Notes: generated from the sequence alone by a model not told the origin. Positions 1 through 7,534 are shown, counted from the first letter of the stretch. The stretch is DNA of 9,432 bases from an uncultured Chlorobiales bacterium (GCA_937959145.1 CALGMC010000316.1:1-9432), one strand, 5' to 3'. Made by a program: numbers and translations.

Positions 1-274
1 CAAAAGCGACATCAAAGATGGATTACTCAAAATGATTTTGTATTGCAACTTATCCGATACAAAAGTCAATGGGAAAAGTGTAAGATGTGAACCGATTCTG
101 AACTTAACCTCCAAGAAATTGAAAGGTAAAATCAGCTCAAAATCGTCAGCCAAAGAGGTTGAAATGTTTCTGACCAGGAATCCCTTTAATCACAAGCAAA
201 GGCACATGATAACAACGCTCGTTTCAGAAGCAAGAAGCAATAACTTCACAGTATTCATTCAGCAAGCCAGATGA
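1..274 (+). CDS. C-terminal end of an unrecognised protein (5' truncated by window edge)
   Basis: The reading frame is open from base 2, with no stop before the first internal ATG at base 32, so this is probably the tail of a longer gene and not an 80-residue protein. About 90 residues are visible, ending in FTVFIQQAR. They are basic and polar, with a KKLKGKISSKSSAKEV stretch, and show no signal peptide or membrane segment. The TGA stop overlaps the ATG of the methyltransferase gene (ATGA at 271-274), so the two are probably translated as a coupled pair. I do not recognise the family. The context (next to a DNA methyltransferase) and a vague likeness to tails of large serine recombinases suggest a DNA-modifying or mobile-element protein, but this is speculation. 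Coding is supported by the 4-bp overlap and the open frame; the function is unknown. Confidence 0.55.
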   Translation, partial: KSDIKDGLLKMILYCNLSDTKVNGKSVRCEPILNLTSKKLKGKISSKSSAKEVEMFLTRNPFNHKQRHMITTLVSEARSNNFTVFIQQAR

Positions 275-1134
275 TTAAAAGTCCGCTACGATATCCGGGA
301 GGGAAAAGTAGAGCCATAAAGTTGATTGCAACATTGGTGTCTCGATTTGATGAATATCGCGAGCCGTTTTTGGGCGGAGGTTCTTTGTTTCTTTATCTCA
401 AACAGAAATTTCCAAACAAAAAATTTTGGGTAAATGACTTGCATCTTCCGCTCTTTAAGTTTTGGCAGATGTGTGAACGCAATGTTGATGCTGTTGTAAA
501 AAAAATTTATGAGTGGCGAGAGTCGTTTCAGGACGGAAAAGAGATGCATACATTTCTCACTCGTAATCTCTCAACATTCGACGACCTTGAAACTGCTGCC
601 GCCTTTTTCATCATCAATCGCATTACATTTTCGGGAACAAGTGAGAGTGGTGGCTACAGCGAACAAGCGTTTCGAGGAAGATTTACCGAAAGTAGTATCA
701 AGCGATTAAAACCTTTCGGAAAGGTCATCAAAGGAACGCGCATCACCAACAGCGACTTTCAGCAAGTTGTTGAGCAGGACGGCGAAAACGTGTTTCTCTT
801 TCTTGACCCGCCTTATTACTCTGCAACGAAATCCGCACTCTACGGCAAGAATGGAAATCTGCATAAACGCTTCGACCATGTGCGCTTTGCTGAAACCATG
901 AAGAAATGCAAACATCGTTGGCTCTTAACATATGACGACAGTCCATACATTCGAGAACTTTTTTCGTTTGCAAACATTCTCGCTTGGGATTTGATGTATG
1001 GAATGCGCAACGTTACCGCTAATTCCAATCAAAGAGGACGAGAACTGTTCATTTCAAATTATTTGACGGAGCTTCCTGAACCAACTGCACAAGAACGACA
1101 ACTCAGCCTGCTCGATGAAATAGAGAGGAATTAA
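271..1134 (+). CDS. D12-class N6-adenine DNA methyltransferase (Dam-like)
   Basis: This enzyme transfers a methyl group from S-adenosylmethionine to the N6 of adenine in a short DNA site. The N-terminus has the family signature RYPGGKSR (residues 7-14), then the cofactor loop EPFLGGGSLF (31-40, motif I). The mid-region NRITFSGTSESGGYS (116-130) is typical of the D12/alpha class. The catalytic motif IV is DPPY (179-182), followed by YDDSPYIRELF (221-231), and the end GRELFISNY (256-264) is also characteristic. At 287 residues the length is normal for the family and no key residue is missing. The start overlaps the stop of the preceding ORF by four bases, and the stop lies four bases before the DUF4175 start. 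The recognition site cannot be read from the sequence. No restriction endonuclease is visible here, so it is either an orphan methylase or part of a system continuing to the left. Confidence 0.93.
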   Translation: MIKSPLRYPGGKSRAIKLIATLVSRFDEYREPFLGGGSLFLYLKQKFPNKKFWVNDLHLPLFKFWQMCERNVDAVVKKIYEWRESFQDGKEMHTFLTRNLSTFDDLETAAAFFIINRITFSGTSESGGYSEQAFRGRFTESSIKRLKPFGKVIKGTRITNSDFQQVVEQDGENVFLFLDPPYYSATKSALYGKNGNLHKRFDHVRFAETMKKCKHRWLLTYDDSPYIRELFSFANILAWDLMYGMRNVTANSNQRGRELFISNYLTELPEPTAQERQLSLLDEIERN

Positions 1135-1138
1135 AGCC

Positions 1139-4100
1139 ATGACCAATCCACAATACGAGCAATTACTTGAACGCCTGCGCCGTGTTCATCGAAAAGCGCA
1201 ACTAAAAACGGCACTGATTGGCGCGTGTAGAGCGGTGATACTCGTTTGTGGCGCGGTGCTTTTGGCGGCGAGCGTTGAGTGGGCGTTGCGCCTTTCGAGC
1301 GCGTGGCGATTCGCACTAATGCTCTTCATGGTGATAAGCATTTTTGGGGGTAGCGTTTGGTTTCTTCTCTTGCCGCTCATTCAGCATCGATTCAATCCTG
1401 ATGAAGTTGCCAAAGCGTTGGGCGAGGTGTTTCCCGAACTGCGCGATAGGCTTCTGAACGCAATGCAAGTTTTTCGCGAGTCGCCTGAAAATCCGTTTGC
1501 ACAAAAAGAGTTAGAACGCATCGCCACAAGTGCCGCACCGCTTGATTTCAACAAAGCCATATCGTTTGAGGATTCACAGAAGTGGTTTATTGCCGCACCT
1601 GTTGGTGCATCGATGTGTCTATTGCTTTTATGGCTTTCGCCAATCGGCAATGGACTAAACCGAGTGATTGCATTTGGAGAAGACTTCACGCCACCACCGC
1701 CGTTCCAAATTGTTTCGCTCTCAAAAGATATTGCGCTTACCAAAGGCAAAGATGCCGAGTTGAAATTTGCTATTGTTCCGACCGACTCCAACAAGATATT
1801 TGACGTGCGACGCTTATCGGTGAAGTTTCTCGATGAAAACGGGTTTGAACTTCAAGAGGCAAAAGTGTTTCGCGATAGTTCGGGAGCATTCGCTTACAAA
1901 CTCCGCGCGCCTGAAAAGCCTCTCACCTACTTTGCTGAGTTCAGAGAACTTTCAAAGCCGATTCAATCACAAAAGCATGTGCTGACGATTATCGACCGTC
2001 CGCGTGTTCAGAGTTTTCAAGTCTCCATCGAGCCGCCGCGATACAGCCGTCTTTCAGCGCAAGTCTTAGAAGCCAATTTCGGCGATGCCAGCGCGCTCAA
2101 AGGCTCGCGCCTCTCAATCGTAATGAAATCATCGAAGCCACTTCGCCGTGCCACATTGATTGCAAATGATACCCTTGCGCTTGAAATGCGCGTTCAAAAC
2201 GATTCTGCATTTTTTGAATTGGCACTTAAAGAGGATTTCATTTATCGCTTCGAGCTTTCCGATACCGCAGGCGTTGTGTCGGACAAAGGTGCGGAATACC
2301 GTGTGCGCGTCATGCCCGATGAGCCGCCGCAAATTCGCTTTGTTCAGCCGGCACAAAAGCAAGTCGACCTGCCTGAAAATTTGCGCTTGCCACTCGCCAT
2401 GCTCATTCGTGATGACTTCGGCTTTTCCTCGCTCGGACTGCACTACCGCGTTGCAAAATCGAACTTCAAACAACTTGAAGACGCTTTCCGACGCATTGAA
2501 ATTGCGATGAACGATGCCGTTCAAACGGGCGAAGGCGGCATGGAGCGAGGCGTTTTCTACGAATGGAACTTGCTCGAGCAAAACATCTCCGCAGGTGACG
2601 AAATCGAGTTTTACGCTGAAGTGCGCGATAACGACGCCGTCTCGGGCTTCAAGCCAGCACGCACCGACCTCTACAAACTTCGCCTGCCCACGCTCGACGA
2701 ACTCTTCGCCGATGTGCAAAAAGAAGAAAAAGAAATTTTGAACGAACTCGACAAAAAACTCAATGAGACCAAATCCATTCAAGAGGAGTTAGAGCGAATC
2801 CAAAACGAACTGCGCCAAAAACCGCGCTCCGACTGGCAAGACCGAAAGGCAATGGAACTTGCGAACGAAAAGCAAAAGCAACTTCAAGAGCAACTCGAGT
2901 CGGTCGAGCAATCGATGTCGGAACTACTTGAAAAGATGCAAGACCGCTCGCTTGTCTCCGAAGAAACCTTGCAGAAATACGAGGAAATCCGACAACTCAT
3001 GGAGGAACTCAAATCGCCCGAACTGCAAGAAGCACAGCGCAAGATGGAAGAAGCCTTAAAGCAACTCAACGAACAGCAACTTCGCGACGCACTCAAAAAC
3101 TTGGAGTTCAACGAACAAGAGTTCCAAAAAAAATTAGAACGCGCCAAAGAACTGCTCGAGCGCATGCAAATGGAACGCCAAATGGACGAAGCCATCAAAC
3201 GGCTCGACGACATGATGCAAAAACAAGAAGCCCTCCAACAAGAAACCAAACAAACAAACCCTGAAAACAAAAAGAAACTCGACGAACTCAAAAAACAGCA
3301 AGAGTCGCTCACCAAAGAAGAGCAGAAACTCGATGAACAGTTGAAAAAACTCGCCGAGCAAATGGAAAAAAATCCGAAAGCCGAGCAACTGCCGATGCAA
3401 GAGCTTTCCAAACTCAAAGAACAGCGAAGCGAAGAGAACTTGCAGAAAGATTTACAAGATGCCTCAAAGGAACTTTCTCAATCGAACCCGCAACAAGCCG
3501 CCGCTAAACAGCAACAAGCGAAAGAGAAAATGCAGTCGCAAAAACAGCAACTCTCTGAAATGCGTCAAGAAATGAAGCGTCAGAAGAAGCAAGAAATTTT
3601 GCAAGCCCTTCAAAATGCGACGCAATCTGCCCTCTCGCTTTCGCAAGAGCAAGAAGCCTTGATGGAAGACTTACGGCAAAAGCAGTTTGCTCAAAATGCC
3701 GATGCCTTGCGCGAAAAAATGACACAGCAAAACGACGTCAAAGAACTTCTTCAACAACTCCAACAAGAAGTTTCACAAATCGGCAAGAAGTCGTCGGAAC
3801 TGCGCCAATCTATGCTCTCGCAGCTGCAAAAAGCAGAGGCGGAAATGGACGCCGCGATTGAGCAACTCGACCAGCGAAACTCACAACTTTCAGCACAGCG
3901 CATGAACAATGCGATGGCACTGCTCAACGAATTTGGCAATCAAGCCGCAAATGCGATGGCGCAAATGATGGGGCAACAAGGTCAGCCGCAACCGGGCGAA
4001 GGTGGCGATGGCGGCGAAGAAATGGAAGGACTTTCCCAACAGCAAGGTAATGTTAATCAAGAAACCGAATCGCTTTTGGGCGAAGGTAGAGAAGGACAAT

Positions 4101-4564
4101 CTCCCGAAGAGCGCGCCAAGCGGCTTTCTCAACTTGCCGCACAGCAACGTATGATTCAACAGCAACTCCAACAACTTGCTAAAAAGCAAGCCGAACAAAA
4201 AGCCAAAGGTGAAAAATCTGACCTGCTTGGCAATCTCGAAAAACTTGCCGAAGAAATGGAAAAAGCCGCCGAACAATTAGAGCGGCAAGACCTTTCGCCC
4301 GAACTCAAAAAACGCCAACAGCAAATTCTTTCGCGCATGCTCGAGTCGAACAAAGCCTTGCAAAAGCGCGAGCAAGAAGAAAAACGCGAAGCCAAATCAG
4401 GAAAAGATTTCTTCAAATCTTCTCCGTCTGAACTTTCAAACGAGCAAACGCGCAACCCGATTCAAGACGGACTGAATCGAATGAAATCGCAAGGCTTCGC
4501 CGATGATTACGAGAGGCTTATCCGACGCTACTACGACGCGCTCGAGAAACGAGAAGCGAATTAA
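1139..4564 (+). CDS. DUF4175-family giant coiled-coil membrane protein
   Basis: This 1141-residue protein matches the DUF4175 layout; the biochemical role of the family is not established to my knowledge. Membrane segments are predicted at about residues 24-46, 58-80 and 149-168, with a conserved-looking stretch between them (FNPDEVAKALGEVFPELRDR, 85-104). A PPPPF segment (184-189) opens a beta-rich middle of about 190-515, resembling repeated immunoglobulin-like folds (FQVSIEPPRYSR, RVMPDEPPQIRF). From about 520 to 1060 it is an uninterrupted Gln/Glu/Lys/Leu-rich coiled coil, broken only by a glycine-rich linker near 942-985. The end, GFADDYERLIRRYYDAL, is short and globular-like. The start is supported by AGAGAGG at 1122-1128, 10 bases before the ATG. 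It begins four bases after the methyltransferase stop, so read-through from that gene is likely even if the functions are unrelated. A structural or scaffold role at the envelope is an inference. Confidence 0.88.
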   Translation: MTNPQYEQLLERLRRVHRKAQLKTALIGACRAVILVCGAVLLAASVEWALRLSSAWRFALMLFMVISIFGGSVWFLLLPLIQHRFNPDEVAKALGEVFPELRDRLLNAMQVFRESPENPFAQKELERIATSAAPLDFNKAISFEDSQKWFIAAPVGASMCLLLLWLSPIGNGLNRVIAFGEDFTPPPPFQIVSLSKDIALTKGKDAELKFAIVPTDSNKIFDVRRLSVKFLDENGFELQEAKVFRDSSGAFAYKLRAPEKPLTYFAEFRELSKPIQSQKHVLTIIDRPRVQSFQVSIEPPRYSRLSAQVLEANFGDASALKGSRLSIVMKSSKPLRRATLIANDTLALEMRVQNDSAFFELALKEDFIYRFELSDTAGVVSDKGAEYRVRVMPDEPPQIRFVQPAQKQVDLPENLRLPLAMLIRDDFGFSSLGLHYRVAKSNFKQLEDAFRRIEIAMNDAVQTGEGGMERGVFYEWNLLEQNISAGDEIEFYAEVRDNDAVSGFKPARTDLYKLRLPTLDELFADVQKEEKEILNELDKKLNETKSIQEELERIQNELRQKPRSDWQDRKAMELANEKQKQLQEQLESVEQSMSELLEKMQDRSLVSEETLQKYEEIRQLMEELKSPELQEAQRKMEEALKQLNEQQLRDALKNLEFNEQEFQKKLERAKELLERMQMERQMDEAIKRLDDMMQKQEALQQETKQTNPENKKKLDELKKQQESLTKEEQKLDEQLKKLAEQMEKNPKAEQLPMQELSKLKEQRSEENLQKDLQDASKELSQSNPQQAAAKQQQAKEKMQSQKQQLSEMRQEMKRQKKQEILQALQNATQSALSLSQEQEALMEDLRQKQFAQNADALREKMTQQNDVKELLQQLQQEVSQIGKKSSELRQSMLSQLQKAEAEMDAAIEQLDQRNSQLSAQRMNNAMALLNEFGNQAANAMAQMMGQQGQPQPGEGGDGGEEMEGLSQQQGNVNQETESLLGEGREGQSPEERAKRLSQLAAQQRMIQQQLQQLAKKQAEQKAKGEKSDLLGNLEKLAEEMEKAAEQLERQDLSPELKKRQQQILSRMLESNKALQKREQEEKREAKSGKDFFKSSPSELSNEQTRNPIQDGLNRMKSQGFADDYERLIRRYYDALEKREAN

Positions 4565-4591
4565 CCCAAGCGTAAGTTGGACTGTTAAAAA

Positions 4592-4622
4592 TTGCTCACA
4601 AAACAATAATGCTGTAAGTTTG
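4592..4622 (+). promoter_or_regulatory. Candidate promoter for the TPR-histidine kinase
   Basis: In the 103-bp gap between the DUF4175 stop and the kinase start, TTGCTC (4592-4597) is followed after 17 bases by TAAGTT (4615-4620), an acceptable sigma-70 spacing. The same stretch also reads TAAGTTTG (4615-4622), which fits the Bacteroidetes -7 consensus TAnnTTTG, with a TTG 20 bases upstream. Both readings place the start of transcription about 40 bases before the kinase ATG. No terminator for the preceding gene was found in the gap, so some read-through is possible. This is a pattern match only. Confidence 0.3.
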
Positions 4623-4667
4623 CAAGCCAAAGCGAGAAAGAATTTGTTAGCCGTTTTCACATAAGAG

Positions 4668-6704
4668 ATGAACACACAACTCCCCGATAATGAGAGGCTT
4701 CTGCTCGAGAACAGTCTTTTAGACTTCGAGAGCATGCTCCGTTCAAAAGACAGCGACCAAGAAAAACTCGTTGCTCTTTCAGCGTTTCTCAAAAGGTTTG
4801 TAAACGCCTCACCACGATTGCGTACTGCGCTTGCGCAAAATCTTTATTCAAAAAATAACATCACCTTCTGGCACGACCCAACTGCACATCAAAAGGCATC
4901 AGTGCGTCTGTTAATTGTAATCGCGAGTGCCAAAGTGCAATTAGCGGAATTTGATGCCGCACTTGAATTGCTGAGCAGAGGTATTTCAGAAGCAACCGCC
5001 TTACATGACCGTGAAATAATTGCTGATGCAGAAAACCTGCGTGCCGATGTGTTGATGCGTCTGGGAAAAAACGCAGAAGCCATTACATACTTCGAGAACG
5101 CGCTTACGCTTTTTCGCGACCTGAACCTGCCACATGGCATTGCGTCTGTTCTGAACAATCTTGGAATTTTATATGTCAATCTTGGAGAGTATGTGCAAGC
5201 CTTAGAGTATTATCGTCAGGCTTCTACCTTGTTGGAATCCATCGGAGAAGCGCAACAACTTGCACCGCTCTACAACAACATTGGTCAGGCGTATTTTTTA
5301 ATGAGCCAATTTGATGAGGCACTTTTGTATTACGAAAAATCCCTTGTACTCTGCGACGAGAAAACCATGAAGCGAGGTGTGGCGTTGCTTTACGGCAATA
5401 TCGGTGCGGCGCATAAAAAGAAAGGCAATTTTGTAGAAGCATTACACTACCAACAAAAAAGCCTGAAAATCAAAGAAGAGATTGGGGATAAAGTCGGAAA
5501 GGCTTTTGCCTATCATCACATTGGTCAGATTTATCTTGACGAGCGCAACTTTGGAAGCGCGATTCAATCATTTAAAAAATCTTTGGCACTTGCCGAGAGT
5601 GTTCGGCACGATGAAAGCACGGCGCAAGCGTTAATCTCATTGGCTCAAACGCTTACAAGGAAAAATGAGAACGAGGAATCGGAAAGTTCCACTATCGAGA
5701 TACTCCTCCGCGCCTTAGAACTTTCAGAGAAAATTTCATCGCGACGTCTTCAACAAGAAGCCCACTTTACCCTTGCCGAACGCTTTGAGCAGTTGGGCGA
5801 ATTTCAGCGAGCACTGCATCACTTCAAAAAGTATCAGTTGATTAAAGACGAGATGTTCAACGAAGAATCTGACAAGCGTATTAAAAATTTGCAAGTTGCC
5901 TTCAAGGTTGAAGAGGCCAAGAAGCAGGCGGAAATCGAGCATCTGAAAAACATTGAACTTGCCAATGCCCTCGCTGAAGCCGAAACCCAACACCAAATCG
6001 CCGAAGAAGCCAGTCGGATTAAATCGGAAGTTCTGAATGTCGTCGCGCATGATTTGCAGACGCCGATTAGTTCGGTCATCAATTTTACATATCTGCTTAA
6101 ACAATCCTCCAACCTTTCCGAGAAGCAAGTTCAAATGCTCTCACACATAGAGCAAGTTTCCGCAGCAATTTCACGTCAAACTGTCAATCTGCTCAACGCG
6201 GCATCAGAAAGAATCAGCGACGATATGCGCCGCGATAAAGTCAATCTAATCGACCTACTGAAATCGGTTGCTGAGCAATCAAACGCGCTCCGAAAAAATC
6301 AAACGATTGAACTGAACGCAGAGCTAAGCCTCGTGGTGGAAGGCGACGAAGAAAAATTGCGCGAAGTATTTGAAAACCTTGTTAGTAACGCCGTGAAGTA
6401 TAGCCCAAGAGGCGCGCGAATTGAAGTTGTCGGGAAGTGCATTAAGTCAAAACCCGATTCTCAATCATGCGTGCAAATCATGGTCAAAGATGAAGGACAA
6501 GGGCTAAACGAAGACGACAAACAAAAACTCTTCGGCAAGTTTCAGCGGCTTTCAGCAAAGCCAACCGCAGGCGAAAGTTCCACAGGGCTTGGGCTTTACA
6601 TCACTAAGCAAATTGTGGACAAGCACAACGGCAAAATTTGGGCGGAGTCGGAAGGGGCGGGCAAAGGCACCACGTTCGTGTTGGAATTGCCACTGCGCAA
6701 ATGA
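4668..6704 (+). CDS. Cytosolic TPR-containing sensor histidine kinase
   Basis: This 678-residue protein has no signal peptide or membrane segment, so it should sense an intracellular cue or a partner protein. About seven tetratricopeptide repeats fill residues 118-395; clear examples are VLNNLGILYVNLGEYVQALE (161-180), LYNNIGQAYFLMSQFDEALL (201-220) and AYHHIGQIYLDERNFGSAIQ (281-300). A coiled coil (about 405-450) leads to a HisKA domain with the phospho-acceptor His461 in VVAHDLQTPISS. The ATP-binding domain has the N box ENLVSNAVKYSP (569-580), G1 DEGQG (608-612), F box LFGKFQRL (621-628) and G2 STGLGLYI (638-645), so all catalytic boxes are present. The start is fixed by an in-frame TAA two codons upstream (4662-4664), although no good ribosome binding site precedes it. 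The regulator gene follows on the same strand after 80 bases and is the obvious partner. Confidence 0.93.
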   Translation: MNTQLPDNERLLLENSLLDFESMLRSKDSDQEKLVALSAFLKRFVNASPRLRTALAQNLYSKNNITFWHDPTAHQKASVRLLIVIASAKVQLAEFDAALELLSRGISEATALHDREIIADAENLRADVLMRLGKNAEAITYFENALTLFRDLNLPHGIASVLNNLGILYVNLGEYVQALEYYRQASTLLESIGEAQQLAPLYNNIGQAYFLMSQFDEALLYYEKSLVLCDEKTMKRGVALLYGNIGAAHKKKGNFVEALHYQQKSLKIKEEIGDKVGKAFAYHHIGQIYLDERNFGSAIQSFKKSLALAESVRHDESTAQALISLAQTLTRKNENEESESSTIEILLRALELSEKISSRRLQQEAHFTLAERFEQLGEFQRALHHFKKYQLIKDEMFNEESDKRIKNLQVAFKVEEAKKQAEIEHLKNIELANALAEAETQHQIAEEASRIKSEVLNVVAHDLQTPISSVINFTYLLKQSSNLSEKQVQMLSHIEQVSAAISRQTVNLLNAASERISDDMRRDKVNLIDLLKSVAEQSNALRKNQTIELNAELSLVVEGDEEKLREVFENLVSNAVKYSPRGARIEVVGKCIKSKPDSQSCVQIMVKDEGQGLNEDDKQKLFGKFQRLSAKPTAGESSTGLGLYITKQIVDKHNGKIWAESEGAGKGTTFVLELPLRK

Positions 6705-6720
6705 CACATGTGTGTCATTT
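6699..6720. repeat. 22-bp palindrome, copy 1 (candidate regulator operator or hairpin)
   Basis: Arms AAATGACACA and TGTGTCATTT are perfect inverse complements around a 2-bp centre, TG. The kinase stop codon TGA (6702-6704) lies inside the left arm. A near-identical copy follows the response-regulator gene at 7427-7448. The inner core has 7-2-7 spacing, as in NarL-type sites. In RNA it could fold as a 9-bp stem with a 4-base loop followed by UUUU, so a weak terminator is an alternative. Confidence 0.85.
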
Positions 6721-6745
6721 TCCATGCACCTCTATGGAGTTACTT

Positions 6746-6775
6746 TTGCACGTCAGTTATCCATCGTCCTAAAAT
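6746..6775 (+). promoter_or_regulatory. Candidate sigma-70-like promoter for the response regulator
   Basis: TTGCAC (6746-6751) and TAAAAT (6770-6775) are separated by 18 bases. If used, transcription would start around 6782, almost at the ATG (6785), giving a leaderless or nearly leaderless message; this agrees with the poor ribosome binding site before this gene. The first palindrome would then be centred about 72 bases upstream of the transcription start, a position compatible with an activator. This is a pattern match only, and the gene could instead be co-transcribed with the kinase. Confidence 0.33.
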
Positions 6776-6784
6776 TTTGAAAGA

Positions 6785-7426
6785 ATGGCATCCAAAAAAC
6801 CAACGCGCGTCGCCCTTGTTGAAGATAATGAAGCCTTTCGCGAAGGCGTCGGTTATATGATTGAATCCACCGAAGGCTTTGAATTAGTAGGCAAATATGA
6901 ATCGCTCGAGCTTGCGCTGGCTCTCATGCCTGAACCCGATGTGATTTTGATGGACATTCACCTCCCCGGAAAATCGGGCATTGAAGGCATTTCAGAGATG
7001 AACAAAAAGTATCCAAAGGCGCAAATCGTCATGATGACGGTCTTTGACGATGAAGTGCACATCAGCCGTGCCATCATTGCAGGTGCAAGCGGATATATTC
7101 TGAAGCGCACGCCGCCCGCCCGCTTAATTCAAGCTATTCAAGATGCGGTCGAGGGCGGAATGCCCATGTCGCCTGCGGTCGCGAAAAAAATTTCCGCGCT
7201 CTACACCCAATTCGCTCCCGAACCGCTCTCCGAGATTGACCTCACCGCACGCGAAAAAGAAATTCTCACCTTATTGGCAAGCGGCTTGAATTTCACGATG
7301 ATCGCCGAAAAACTCTTCATCAGTTTTGAAACCGTGCGTAACCACGCCCGCAAGATTTACGACAAACTCCACGTTCATTCCAAGTCCGAAGCCGTCTCAA
7401 AAGCCCTCAAACACGCTCTCATCTAA
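6785..7426 (+). CDS. NarL/FixJ-family response regulator (receiver plus LuxR-type HTH)
   Basis: This 213-residue protein is a DNA-binding response regulator. The receiver domain (about 7-125) has the acidic pocket E13-D14 in ALVEDNEAF, phospho-acceptor Asp57 in LMDIHLPGKSG, the switch Thr85 in MMTVFDDE and the conserved Lys107 in YILKRTPP. A linker leads to a LuxR-type helix-turn-helix at about 150-210, with LTAREKEILTLLASGLN (153-169), IAEKLFIS (173-180) and the recognition helix region FETVRNHARKIYDKLHV (181-197). All phosphorylation residues are intact, so it should be switched by phosphotransfer, most likely from the adjacent TPR kinase. The gene is bracketed by two copies of the same 22-bp palindrome, which makes autoregulation plausible. 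No strong ribosome binding site precedes the ATG; only a weak GAAAGA is seen. The family assignment is firm, while the target genes are inferred. Confidence 0.95.
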   Translation: MASKKPTRVALVEDNEAFREGVGYMIESTEGFELVGKYESLELALALMPEPDVILMDIHLPGKSGIEGISEMNKKYPKAQIVMMTVFDDEVHISRAIIAGASGYILKRTPPARLIQAIQDAVEGGMPMSPAVAKKISALYTQFAPEPLSEIDLTAREKEILTLLASGLNFTMIAEKLFISFETVRNHARKIYDKLHVHSKSEAVSKALKHALI

Positions 7427-7448
7427 AAATGACACACGTGTGTCATTT
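7427..7448. repeat. 22-bp perfect palindrome, copy 2 (candidate regulator operator or hairpin)
   Basis: This copy begins on the base after the TAA stop of the response regulator. Its arms AAATGACACA and TGTGTCATTT equal those of copy 1 at 6699-6720, but the centre is CG, making all 22 bp self-complementary. It lies 86 bp upstream of the secreted-protein start. As RNA it could form a 9-bp stem with loop ACGU, but it is followed by only three U residues, which is weak for an intrinsic terminator. Confidence 0.88.
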
Positions 7449-7482
7449 ACTCGCATCGTTGAATTGCCGACCTTTGCTTTGT

Positions 7483-7496
7483 GAAGGCTTGCCTTC
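7483..7496. repeat. Small inverted repeat in the leader of the secreted-protein gene
   Basis: GAAGGC and GCCTTC flank a 2-base TT centre. It lies 38 bases upstream of the ATG at 7535. It could be a small RNA hairpin (5-bp stem, CTTG loop, then CGCGCTTTTC) acting as a weak terminator for the regulator or as a leader structure. With 6-bp arms it could also be chance. Confidence 0.3.
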
Positions 7497-7520
7497 CGCG
7501 CTTTTCTAATCAAACCAAAC

Positions 7521-7526
7521 AAGGAG
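7521..7526 (+). promoter_or_regulatory. Strong ribosome binding site AAGGAG that sets the start at 7535
   Basis: AAGGAG ends 8 bases before the ATG at 7535. An upstream in-frame GTG at 7481 has no such motif. The 18 extra residues it would add (MKACLPRFSN...) would also push the signal peptide away from the N-terminus. The ATG at 7535 is therefore preferred. Confidence 0.8.
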
Positions 7527-7534
7527 ATAAAGCA

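Noticed and set aside
1..1134. Complete restriction-modification system
   Set aside because: A methyltransferase is clear, but no endonuclease is recognisable in the visible part of the upstream ORF or elsewhere in the window.
2129..2782. 217-residue minus-strand open frame inside the DUF4175 gene
   Set aside because: It is a shadow of the strong coding bias on the plus strand, with a Phe-rich run produced by Lys/Glu codons read backwards and no domain features.
2884..3417. Minus-strand Ser/Cys-rich open frame of 177 residues
   Set aside because: The composition is exactly what results from reading the Gln/Glu/Lys coiled-coil codons on the reverse strand.
3717..3726. Third occurrence of the half-site AAATGACACA
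   Set aside because: Only one arm is present, inside the DUF4175 coding sequence, and the following bases do not form the second arm; this is likely chance in A-rich DNA.
4565..4667. Terminator or small RNA in the gap after the DUF4175 gene
   Set aside because: Only weak 4-5 bp dyads (CCAA/TTGG) with no T-run are seen; the promoter-like pattern is the only supportable element.
7481..7534. GTG start extending the secreted protein by 18 residues
   Set aside because: It has no ribosome binding site and would bury the signal peptide; AAGGAG with good spacing points to the ATG at 7535.
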